Shown here piece by piece: positions 16,680 to 23,898 of a DNA stretch of 38,148 bases (the stretch's first letter is position 1; the number at the start of each line of letters is the position of its first letter). A program made the position numbers and the translations under genes. Origin of the DNA: Clostridium sp. CAG:508 (GTDB lineage: Bacteria > Bacillota > Clostridia > TANB77 > CAG-508); assembly GCA_000435755.1 (NCBI GenBank), contig FR889090.1:16323-54470 (forward strand). Reading direction: 5' to 3'. Under the pieces are notes generated by a model. That model ran no database searches. It had not been told where the DNA came from and saw nothing but the letters and a program-made list of their open reading frames with translations.

Positions 16680-17654
16680 TCACAAACTTCCATTTTTTCC
16701 GTACAATTTTGTTACTTTGATTTCGTCTTTTTTCATTTGTTGTTTTATTTGCGATAGTCCTTGTTTTTGATTTATTCTGCTTTCGTACAATGCAGACAAT
16801 TCGTTATCGTCTAGCAGATTATATTGCTCAAAGAAATCTTTAATTTCATTTGATGTATCAATTCCTATTCTTCGTATTTGTATTCCATTAAAAGTATTGC
16901 TTTCATAAAAGCCTTTTTCGTCTATTGTTAGGATAACCGCTTCCCTATATATTATATACTTATTTATCTCATTTTCTTGTAAATCAAAGTTCACTATTAC
17001 TTTGGCTTTTTTCAAGCTTTTCTTTTTATTGTTTGTAACCGTAATTATTATATTCTCGTTTTCTTCTATCTTATCAGCTACTCTCTGAAATTCCTTTATG
17101 TTTGGTGTTACTATGTTTATATTTTTAAAATATTTCATTAAATATATAATGTTCTCTATGTGTAATGGTTTGTTTTCTTTTACACAAATATATAAATCTT
17201 CTAATTCTGTTTTTGAGCCTTGTCTTTTTAGAATATTCTCTAAGGTTTCCTGTATTAAATATGGCATTATTCCTCTACCATCTAATATATGTATTTTTTT
17301 AGTCTCCGGCTCTATTATCTTCTTAAACTTTTCACTTTGTTTTAAATTATCTTCTGCTACCAGAGATTGTATGTTATATCTTTGCATTAAGATTTTTACT
17401 TTTTTTATGCATTTTTCCAATTTTGTATCTTTGCTTAAATCTGAAAATGGTAGTATAAATAGGTATGCATCATATATTTGTTTTACTGTGATTATATTCA
17501 TATGATACTTTAGTTTTGCTATAAAGTTATAATAATATTTGCATATTGTATATTGCAATTTTGAAAATTTAGTTTGTTTTTGTTTTAGCTCTTCTAAGTA
17601 ATTTGTTTCATATAATTCCTCGTCATTTGTTTTTAACTTCAAATATGCCAACAT
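16680..17654 (-). CDS. Unknown 324-aa protein
   Basis: No family recognised. The protein is soluble, Lys/Ile/Asn-rich and without signal peptide. Residues 1-110 are largely helical with many Tyr (KLQYTICKYYYNFIAKLKYHM). Residues about 120-225 alternate short strands and helices (HILDGRGIMPYLIQETLENI, EDLYICVKEN, INIVTPNIKEFQRVADKI, IIITVTNN, AKVIVNFDL), which suggests a Rossmann-like alpha/beta fold. The end is helical and charged. The ATG at 17654 has GAGGTGA close upstream; a GTG three codons earlier lies inside that site. The site is part of a 17-bp hairpin (17656-17704). It lies downstream of the GH18 gene. Confidence 0.75.
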   Translation of the reverse strand: MLAYLKLKTNDEELYETNYLEELKQKQTKFSKLQYTICKYYYNFIAKLKYHMNIITVKQIYDAYLFILPFSDLSKDTKLEKCIKKVKILMQRYNIQSLVAEDNLKQSEKFKKIIEPETKKIHILDGRGIMPYLIQETLENILKRQGSKTELEDLYICVKENKPLHIENIIYLMKYFKNINIVTPNIKEFQRVADKIEENENIIITVTNNKKKSLKKAKVIVNFDLQENEINKYIIYREAVILTIDEKGFYESNTFNGIQIRRIGIDTSNEIKDFFEQYNLLDDNELSALYESRINQKQGLSQIKQQMKKDEIKVTKLYGKNGSL

Positions 17655-17655
17655 A

Positions 17656-17704
17656 AAAATCACCTCAATATATAGCTTGTTCTATATTATATTGAAGTGA
17701 TTTT
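17656..17704 (-). promoter_or_regulatory. 17-bp hairpin holding the ribosome binding site of the 324-aa gene
   Basis: 17656-17672 and 17688-17704 pair over 17 positions with a 15-nt loop. The single mismatch on the plus strand (C64/A96) becomes G-U in minus-strand RNA, so the fold suits minus-strand transcripts. GAGGTGATTTT of the next gene forms the 3' arm, and a short U tract follows. It could act as terminator of the GH18 transcript and as a block to translation of read-through RNA. Confidence 0.65.
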
Positions 17705-17715
17705 ATATTTATTAC

Positions 17716-19401
17716 TTATTTAATTTTACTTTCTATCAAATTCCAAATTGAGTTTGTTGCTCTGTCATATTCCCAGTAAGCAGCACCACCTAAGTTGTAT
17801 TTTGATACTAAGTCTAGTTTTGCTTCAATTGATTTTTCGTCTTCAACCCAAATTTTATATGTTGCTCCACCTTTTTTGTATTCTACATAGTATTGTTGTA
17901 AATCTTCGTCCCATGTTTTTGTTGCATTACTTGGTATTAGATTATTCACATTGCCTATATTAACAACACTTGAAATTACATTTCCGTTGATTTCTTTCCA
18001 AACTCTTGTATAGAATGGAATTCCTAGAATTATCTTTTCAGCTTTTACTTCTTCTTGTCCTAAGAATTTTTTTACATTTGCTTCTACCCAATTATGCCCT
18101 GCTGTTGTTCCTGCTTTTGTTGCTGATACTCCATATTGATCATATGCCATAAACATTACATAGTCTGCAACTTTTCCTATAGTATATCTATCATAACATA
18201 AAGACCATTCTGGTGCGCCATCTGGTGCTGTTACATCCACTGATAATACTGCTCCTATTTCATTTAGTCTAGGTCTTATTTCAATTAGAAATCTTGAGAA
18301 ATTATCTTTGTCTGTTTCATACATTCCTTCGAAATCAATGTTTATTCCATCTAAGTTATATTGTTTAATATATTTTATAATTTGATTTATTACATTCTCC
18401 CTTGATTTGTAGTCACTAAGCATTTTAGATGTTTCGCTCATATTTGAATTTGTAAACATTGGCCAAACTTGATAACCATTTCCATGTGCCCAGTTTACAT
18501 ATGCAATTCCTTCATTTCCTACATTTTCATATATATTTGTTGTACTGTATTTAGTCATATAGAAGAAACTTGGAGATACCACATTTACTCCTGTAATTTT
18601 TCCTGTTCTTGTTGGTGCTGAAACATATTCTGAATAATAGTCCCAAGCTAGGCTTATTGGTCCTTCTATTTTAGCTTTTTCTTCTGCCTTTTCTCTTATA
18701 GTTTTAAACTCATTTAATTTACCAGTTTGGATATATCCTAGAGTTCCATTTTCTGTTCTAACTCTTGTCCAACCATTAGGTACAGGATAATCACTACGGT
18801 TTGCAATAGTTAATGTATCGCCTTGTTTTGCTTTTGCTAAAGTTGCTGAAATAATTGTTGGTTTGTATTTTATACTTGAGTCTTTTTTTAGTGTTGCTGT
18901 TTGTTGTTCTCTATCTAAAGAATCAATGTATACCAAATCTTCACTTTCAACATATGTTGTTTTTATATTATATACTTCATCTAATTCTGAAATTGGAACA
19001 TATGCTACCTCGTCTAATATAATAGCTCCCGCCTTAATTGTTGTATTTGAACTGTTAACTTGAATTTGTTTACTATCTATTGGCAAACTTGCTATTTTTG
19101 TACTAGAAGTGGTAACTACTTGGTTGTACTTTTCATCATATATAATTGTATTATCAAAGAAGTTATATATATCTGGTTTTGATACATATACTACTCCATT
19201 TTTTATATATACATTATTTTTTAAACTTGAAGTTGCATTTGAATTGTTTATTATTAAGTTTGTTTGATTTATTTTGCTTACTATGTAATTACGTTTTATT
19301 ACATAATATCCTCCAATTGCTCCTACTATTAAAACTAATGCAATTATGATTATTGCTATTATAATTCCTATTTTTGATTTTTTCTTTTCAATTTCACCCA
19401 T
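17716..19401 (-). CDS. Membrane-anchored glycoside hydrolase family 18 (spore/cortex-lytic type)
   Basis: Protein of 561 aa. Residues 10-33 are a membrane segment after a short Lys-rich cytoplasmic start. Residues 62-165 resemble a copper-amine-oxidase-N-like domain (YIKNGVVYVSKPDIYNFF, EVAYVPISEL), about 168-230 an SH3-like domain (..WTRVRTENGTLGYIQTGKL), and 245-561 a GH18 TIM barrel. The GH18 motif reads LDGINIDFEG, with Asp351, Asp356 and catalytic Glu358. Such multidomain GH18 proteins (YaaH/SleL-like) cleave N-acetylglucosaminyl links in cortex peptidoglycan. The sporulation role is inferred from architecture. GGGAGA precedes the ATG; downstream is the hairpin at 17656. Confidence 0.87.
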   Translation of the reverse strand: MGEIEKKKSKIGIIIAIIIIALVLIVGAIGGYYVIKRNYIVSKINQTNLIINNSNATSSLKNNVYIKNGVVYVSKPDIYNFFDNTIIYDEKYNQVVTTSSTKIASLPIDSKQIQVNSSNTTIKAGAIILDEVAYVPISELDEVYNIKTTYVESEDLVYIDSLDREQQTATLKKDSSIKYKPTIISATLAKAKQGDTLTIANRSDYPVPNGWTRVRTENGTLGYIQTGKLNEFKTIREKAEEKAKIEGPISLAWDYYSEYVSAPTRTGKITGVNVVSPSFFYMTKYSTTNIYENVGNEGIAYVNWAHGNGYQVWPMFTNSNMSETSKMLSDYKSRENVINQIIKYIKQYNLDGINIDFEGMYETDKDNFSRFLIEIRPRLNEIGAVLSVDVTAPDGAPEWSLCYDRYTIGKVADYVMFMAYDQYGVSATKAGTTAGHNWVEANVKKFLGQEEVKAEKIILGIPFYTRVWKEINGNVISSVVNIGNVNNLIPSNATKTWDEDLQQYYVEYKKGGATYKIWVEDEKSIEAKLDLVSKYNLGGAAYWEYDRATNSIWNLIESKIK

Positions 19402-19543
19402 ATTTTATCTCCCAATATTTATTCTAGTTTTCACTATATCATATTTTTGGGTTTAAGTGAATAGGCATTTTTAAATTTTAAGAAATAATTAAAGAATTTT
19501 TTTATTATTATTGCATAAAATATAAAATAATAGGCTTGACATT

Positions 19544-20167
19544 TTATTTATAAGGTGTTATTCTATTTATAGAACTAGATTTGTTATTTGGCACAGGCAA
19601 TTGGAGCCCAAGTCCACTTAACCAATTTATAGTTCTATTTTTTTGTTTATCTATATATAAAATATCATTTTCTTTTTCTAACCAACTCTGTATTACATTT
19701 GTCTTTTCTTTTCCGTAAGCGCTAGCAATCTTATATATTTTATTAATATTAAACTTATTTTCTTTTGGATTTAATTCTAATACCACTAAAACAGGATTTC
19801 CTTTACTATCACAAACTTCACCAAAAATCAATTTTCTTCCTTGTGCCTTTTTCTGTTTAGAATGTGTGTTTAATATTATTGTCGGTTTTTCTACTATATG
19901 AGGTATGCTTTTTATAATACTATCTGTCATTTCAGGATGTTTATTTTGTATATTTAGTATCTTTGATTTATCTATAACTATATCATAATTATTTAATCCT
20001 ATACTTCGAAGTGCTTTTGACGTTTTCCCTATGAGAAAACTACCTGTTCTGTCTATTTTATTCCATTTATCATATTCTGTTTCAAAGTTAGTTTCTCTTA
20101 TTGTTATTACCTTCTTTCTTTTATTTATGTTTTCTTGGAAATTTTTAAGATTTAATTTTAAAAGATT
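19544..20167 (-). pseudogene. Remnant of a MuF C-terminal domain protein, N-terminus lost
   Basis: The frame is open from a TAA at 20168-20170 to the stop at 19544 (207 codons), but the only ATG is at 19930, inside a conserved block, with no ribosome binding site. Read in frame from about 20110 the protein gives TIRETNFETEYDKWNKIDR, TGSFLIGKTSKALRSIGL, NKHPEMTDSIIKSIPHIVEK, FGEVCDSKGNPVLVVLELNP, KIASAYGKEKTNVIQSWL and LQLPVPNNKSSSINRI. This is the MuF-C domain found at the ends of phage portal/MuF-like proteins and of mobilome toxins in Firmicutes. The 5' part is missing: upstream is AT-rich non-coding DNA. It may be the decayed end of a prophage or conjugative-element gene. Confidence 0.72.
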
Positions 20168-20333
20168 TTAAAAAAATTGAAATAATTACTATTAAAATAC
20201 TACATTTCGTAGTGTTTTTCAAGTAAAATCGTATGTCAAAATTCGACAAAAAATTTTATTATTAAAATTGTATATTTTTTATTTTTTGGGAAAAGATAGA
20301 AATAGCAAAAAATATATATTTGGAGGTTTTAAA

Positions 20334-20546
20334 ATGGGAGTTGAAAAACATTTAAGAATTACAGGTACATCTACAGTATCTTGGAAAGATGCAATTGTAC
20401 AAGCAGTTGCAGAGGCTTCAAAAACTATTGATTATTTGTCAAACGTAAAAATTATTGAACAACGTGCAAGAATTGATGGTAAAAAATTAGTAGAATATTT
20501 TGTTGATTTAGATTTATCTTTTGTTATTGATAGAGATAGAGATTAA
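20334..20546 (+). CDS. Dodecin family protein
   Basis: A 70-aa protein matching dodecin over its whole length: the K-x-x-x-I-x-G-T-S start (EKHLRITGTSTVSW), the helix WKDAIVQAVAEASKTIDYL, then strands IIEQRARIDGKKLVEYFV and LDLSFVIDR. Dodecins form 12-mers that store flavin or related cofactors. The ATG at 20334 has TGGAGG at ideal spacing; a longer in-frame start at 20268 has no such site. It is the first gene of a run with spoVAC (13-bp gap), spoVAD and spoVAE, which suggests expression in the forespore. Binding of flavin is inferred from the family; the aromatic residue near position 37 (Tyr) stands close to where many dodecins have the stacking Trp. Confidence 0.82.
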   Translation: MGVEKHLRITGTSTVSWKDAIVQAVAEASKTIDYLSNVKIIEQRARIDGKKLVEYFVDLDLSFVIDRDRD

Positions 20547-20559
20547 AGGAGGCTATATA

Positions 20560-21006
20560 ATGAAACCAATTGAAACAAAACAAGAATACAGTGATTATGT
20601 TGATAAAAAATCCCCTAATTCTCCTATTCTAAAAAATTGTTTTAATGCATTTTGGGTAGGCGGATTGATTTGTAGTATTGGGCAGATTATTATGGATTTC
20701 TGTAAGTACAAAGGTATGGACGAGGTTGCTTCTTCAACTGTTGTATCTATTACTTTAATTGCCATTGCTGCAATTTTAACAGGTTTGAATATATTTAATA
20801 AAATAGGAAAATTTGCAGGTGCAGGTTCCTTGGTGCCTATTACAGGTTTTGCAAACTCTATTGTCTCTCCTGCTATCGAATATAAATCAGAAGGATATGT
20901 AATGGGTGTCGGTGGCAAAATGTTTACAGTTGCTGGTCCAGTATTAGTTTTTGGAATTTCATCATCTGTAATTATTGGTATAATTGCTACTCTATTTATT
21001 AAATAA
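20560..21006 (+). CDS. spoVAC: Stage V sporulation protein AC
   Basis: A 148-aa membrane protein with about four hydrophobic segments. SpoVAC belongs to the SpoVA channel that moves dipicolinic acid into the developing spore and releases it at germination. Family features: the start YSDYVDKKSPNSPILKNCFN, the FWVGGLICSIGQ membrane segment, and the re-entrant-like GAGSLVPITGFANSIVSPA stretch. AAAGGAGG precedes the ATG at 20560. It is followed by spoVAD (15-bp gap), the usual spoVAC-AD-AE order. No recognisable forespore-sigma promoter could be assigned upstream of the dodecin gene. Confidence 0.93.
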   Translation: MKPIETKQEYSDYVDKKSPNSPILKNCFNAFWVGGLICSIGQIIMDFCKYKGMDEVASSTVVSITLIAIAAILTGLNIFNKIGKFAGAGSLVPITGFANSIVSPAIEYKSEGYVMGVGGKMFTVAGPVLVFGISSSVIIGIIATLFIK

Positions 21007-21021
21007 GGAAGGAAGAATTTT

Positions 21022-22026
21022 ATGACTCGTTTAGGTGAACAAACAATTAAATTAGATAATCCTCCAACAATAACTGAAGTTGCTAGTATTGTTGGTCCTA
21101 AAGAAGGACAAGGTCCATTGGCTAAATATTTTGACCAATGTTTAGAAGATGAATTCTGGGGAGAAAAAACTTGGGAAAAGGCTGAAAGTAAGATTATAAA
21201 AGAAACTGTGAATTTGGTTATTACAAAATCCGGTGTTCCTGCAAGTGACATAGATTACTGTTTTGCAGGTGATTTACTAAATCAATGTATTTCATCTAGC
21301 TTTGGACTTAGAGAATTAAACATTCCGTTTTTTGGAATATTTGGTGCTTGTTCAACATTTGTTGAAGGTTTATGTTTAGGTAGCGTATTTTTAGATGGTG
21401 GTGCTGCTAACAATGTTTTGTGTGCTACTTCTAGTCATTTTTGTAGTGCTGAAAAACAATTCCGTTTTCCACTAGAATTAGGAAATCAAAGACCTCCTAC
21501 TTCTCAATGGACAGTAACTGGTTCTGGTGCTGCTGTTTTATCAAAATCTGGTACAGGTCCATTTATTACGCATATTACACCTGGAAAAATTGTTGATATG
21601 GGAATAAAAGATGCAAACAATATGGGTGCTGCTATGGCACCTGCTGCTTTAGATACTTTAATTACTCATTTAAGAGATACAGATAGAAATCCTAGCTATT
21701 ACGATGCAATTATCACAGGTGATTTAGGTCATATTGGTAAGGATATTGTAATAGAACTTGCTGAAACCAAAGGTTACAATATCAAGAGTATTTATAATGA
21801 CTGTGGTGTTTTGATGTTTGATAAAAATACTCAAGATACTCATTCTGGCGGTAGTGGCTGTGCTTGTGTAGGAACTGTATTTTCAGGATATTTTTTCAAA
21901 CAATTAAAAGATAGAAAATTAAATAGAATTTTACTAATTGCAACTGGTGCTTTAACTAATGCAACCACTTCTCAACAAGGTGAAAGTATCCCTGGTATTG
22001 CACATGCTGTTGCTATTGAGAACTAG
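21022..22026 (+). CDS. spoVAD: Stage V sporulation protein AD
   Basis: A 334-aa soluble protein with a thiolase/ketoacyl-synthase fold; in Bacillus SpoVAD binds dipicolinic acid directly. Family landmarks: ..PPTITEVASIVGPKEGQGPL.., FGACSTFVEGL (the site equivalent to the thiolase Cys region), ATSSHFCSAEKQFRFPLELG, ..TPGKIVDMGI, and the C-terminal GGSGCACVGTVFSGYF. Length is as usual. GGAAGGAAG precedes the ATG. It is the third gene of the dodecin-spoVAC-spoVAD-spoVAE operon. Confidence 0.95.
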   Translation: MTRLGEQTIKLDNPPTITEVASIVGPKEGQGPLAKYFDQCLEDEFWGEKTWEKAESKIIKETVNLVITKSGVPASDIDYCFAGDLLNQCISSSFGLRELNIPFFGIFGACSTFVEGLCLGSVFLDGGAANNVLCATSSHFCSAEKQFRFPLELGNQRPPTSQWTVTGSGAAVLSKSGTGPFITHITPGKIVDMGIKDANNMGAAMAPAALDTLITHLRDTDRNPSYYDAIITGDLGHIGKDIVIELAETKGYNIKSIYNDCGVLMFDKNTQDTHSGGSGCACVGTVFSGYFFKQLKDRKLNRILLIATGALTNATTSQQGESIPGIAHAVAIEN

Positions 22027-22043
22027 GGTTGGAGGTGAATTGT

Positions 22044-22430
22044 ATGGAATTTATACAAAGTATTGATTTGATGGGTTTATTAAAATGTTTTGTTGTTGGA
22101 GGAATTATTTGTATAATAGGTCAACTTTTAATTGATAAAACCAAATTGACTCCTGCTAGAATTTTAGTAATATATGTTACAGCTGGTGCCATACTTGGTG
22201 GACTTGGAATTTATAAATATATAATAGAATTTGCTGGTGCTGGTGCGACCGTACCATTAACTGGATTTGGTGCAAATCTAGCTAAAGGTGCTATTCAAGA
22301 AGTGCAAAGTTCTGGATTGTTAGGTGCTTTTACTGGTGGAGTTAAAGCTTCTGCTGGTGGAATTGCTGCTGCAGTATTCTTTGGATATTTAGCTTCACTT
22401 ATTGCTAAACCTAAAATTAAGAAACAATAA
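22044..22430 (+). CDS. spoVAE: Stage V sporulation protein AE
   Basis: A 128-aa membrane protein related to SpoVAC, with about three to four hydrophobic segments and the family stretch EFAGAGATVPLTGFGANLAKGAI, close in kind to the SpoVAC segment. It completes the SpoVAC-AD-AE set sufficient for a dipicolinic acid channel in Clostridia. ATG 22044 is chosen because GGAGGTG (22031-22037) lies 6 nt upstream; an earlier in-frame TTG at 22029 precedes that site. It is last in the operon and is followed by a double hairpin terminator. Confidence 0.93.
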   Translation: MEFIQSIDLMGLLKCFVVGGIICIIGQLLIDKTKLTPARILVIYVTAGAILGGLGIYKYIIEFAGAGATVPLTGFGANLAKGAIQEVQSSGLLGAFTGGVKASAGGIAAAVFFGYLASLIAKPKIKKQ

Positions 22431-22442
22431 AGCAAAAAAGAT

Positions 22443-22496
22443 GGCTGTTGATTATAATAATCAACAGCCTAACTTTCTAATTCAGAAAGTTTTTTG
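22443..22496 (+). terminator. Tandem hairpin terminator after spoVAE
   Basis: First an 11-bp stem GGCTGTTGATT / AATCAACAGCC (22443-22469), then an 8-bp stem AACTTTCT / AGAAAGTT (22471-22491) followed by T4-5. The converging minus-strand GreA-like gene ends 15 bp further on, so it may serve both. Confidence 0.85.
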
Positions 22497-22510
22497 AAAG
22501 GATTAGTCGC

Positions 22511-22984
22511 TCAGTTAATTTCTAGGATTATGATTTTAACCCTATTGCCATTTGCAACTTTGCACTCTCCTTCGAAGCCTACTTCCTTATGGAAGATGAC
22601 TTTGCCAATAGGAGAATTCAAGGTGATTGTCGACCTCTCTTCTGTGGGAAGTGCAACCAGTTTGTATTCCATGGTAATGACTCTGTCATTTTCATAGTTT
22701 AGCTCAAGTTTCACACGATCTCCAACTTGAACAATTTGCTTGCTCTTGTGTGCAAGATTCTCCACTATTGATGCATTTTTTAACTGTGCATCCAGCTCTC
22801 GAATCTCATTCATGATTGCTCTTTCTTGGATTTCGGCTTGTTCAAGTCCGAAATTATCATGACGATTGTCACCAGGAGCTTGAGCAACTTGCTCTCCTTT
22901 TTCCCGTCTTACCTCATTCAGCTTTTCTCTTAGTTTTCTTATTTCTTCCTCTTTCTGCCGGCACGCCTCTCTTGTCAACAACAT
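22511..22984 (-). CDS. GreA/GreB-family paralogue, likely acquired
   Basis: A 157-aa protein with GreA architecture: an N-terminal coiled coil (about 5-75, KEEEIRKLREKLNEVRREKG) and a C-terminal FKBP-like domain (about 82-157, with SPIGKVIFHKEVG). The GreA tip LSENSEYDEA is replaced by GDNRHDNFGLEQAE; Asp39 and Asp43 could still hold a metal ion, but the canonical Asp/Glu pair is not conserved, so RNA-cleavage activity is doubtful. It may compete for the secondary channel like Gfh-type factors. Codons and G+C are clearly different from the AT-rich neighbours (many CTC, CGA, GAC-type codons), as in the radical SAM gene at 27195. This suggests transfer. Confidence 0.8.
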   Translation of the reverse strand: MLLTREACRQKEEEIRKLREKLNEVRREKGEQVAQAPGDNRHDNFGLEQAEIQERAIMNEIRELDAQLKNASIVENLAHKSKQIVQVGDRVKLELNYENDRVITMEYKLVALPTEERSTITLNSPIGKVIFHKEVGFEGECKVANGNRVKIIILEIN

Positions 22985-23049
22985 GTTGTTACCCTTCCTT
23001 TCAAATAATATATATAATACATAAAGTATTATCTAAAAGTATGTAATCA

Positions 23050-23898
23050 CTATCTTGCCTCGTCTCGTTCTGTCATAATTCTATCTTTTATATGTAAAAT
23101 TCCAAAATCTTTTATTGATAGTGTAGCTATTTCTATCGCTTTTTTCAATGCTACCTCATTTGAATATCCATTTGCAATTAAATTCATAAATACACCATTT
23201 AAACAATCGCCTGCTCCTGTTTTATCTACTACATTTTCAATAACAGTAGCATCAAATTTTTGCGCATGCTCTCTGTCTAGTAATATACATCCTGTTTTAC
23301 CTAGCTTTATTACTTTTGTTTTAGATTTGCACTGTATTAAATTTGAAAATTCTTTATCTACAAAGGCAATATCTGCTAAATCAAATACTTCTCTTGTTTC
23401 ATCTGAATTTGCATATTCTTCAAATGTATCTACACCTATTATTACATTTGGATTATGATTTCGTAATTTTTCTATAATTTGTTTTTGATTTTTTGGCAAC
23501 ATTGTAGAAATATAGAAATACTTTGCTTTCAAAAATTCCTTTGGTATATCATCAAAAGTTGCTGTTAGTCTTTCATTATATTCTGCCGCAATTTCTCTTT
23601 CCTGTCCATCTCTTGTTTTCAAGATATTATAAAACCTTGAAGTTTTTTCATCTTTACGTGTATGAAATCCTCTTAAATCTATATTGAATTTTTTTAATTT
23701 ATCTACGTTAAAATCTTCTCCCGCATTGCTAACTAGTCCCACTCTGTAAAATAAACTAGCTGGTACACTGGAATATGTTCCTGCTCCTCCATAATTAGTT
23801 TTAAAAAAATGACTACCATCTTCACCAATAAATCTATTTGTATCATATGCAGAGTCTCCTATAATAACTAGTTTTGGTACTGTTATGTTTTCTTTCAC
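23050..23898 (-). CDS. PfkB/ribokinase-family sugar or nucleoside kinase
   Basis: A 282-aa kinase of the ribokinase fold. The N-terminal motif is NYGGAGTYSSVPASL (about 35-49), the substrate-site GG signature. The C-terminal signature VDKTGAGDCLNGVF (224-237) has the catalytic base Asp231 and the anion hole GAG. The lid region (about 75-115) includes TSRFYNI. The substrate cannot be read from sequence; ribose, fructose-type sugars and nucleosides are all phosphorylated by this family. It starts with GTG at 23898, overlapping the carbamoyltransferase stop by 4 bp (GTGA), and is the last gene of the HD-kinase-carbamoyltransferase-PfkB operon. Confidence 0.85.
   Translation of the reverse strand: MKENITVPKLVIIGDSAYDTNRFIGEDGSHFFKTNYGGAGTYSSVPASLFYRVGLVSNAGEDFNVDKLKKFNIDLRGFHTRKDEKTSRFYNILKTRDGQEREIAAEYNERLTATFDDIPKEFLKAKYFYISTMLPKNQKQIIEKLRNHNPNVIIGVDTFEEYANSDETREVFDLADIAFVDKEFSNLIQCKSKTKVIKLGKTGCILLDREHAQKFDATVIENVVDKTGAGDCLNGVFMNLIANGYSNEVALKKAIEIATLSIKDFGILHIKDRIMTERDEAR

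Noticed and set aside
20193..20217. A forespore promoter or terminator just before the dodecin gene
   Set aside because: The small ACTAC/GTAGT hairpin has a T run but no gene it would serve, and no convincing SigF/SigG -35 and -10 pair could be found upstream of 20334.
20268..20333. An upstream start for dodecin (and similar longer starts at 16576, 22029, 28175 and 34927)
   Set aside because: In each case a strong Shine-Dalgarno lies downstream of the longer start, at the proper distance from the chosen one, and the added residues do not belong to the family.
20595..21251. A 218-codon minus-strand frame across spoVAC and spoVAD
   Set aside because: It lies opposite two well-supported sporulation genes and has no start signal.
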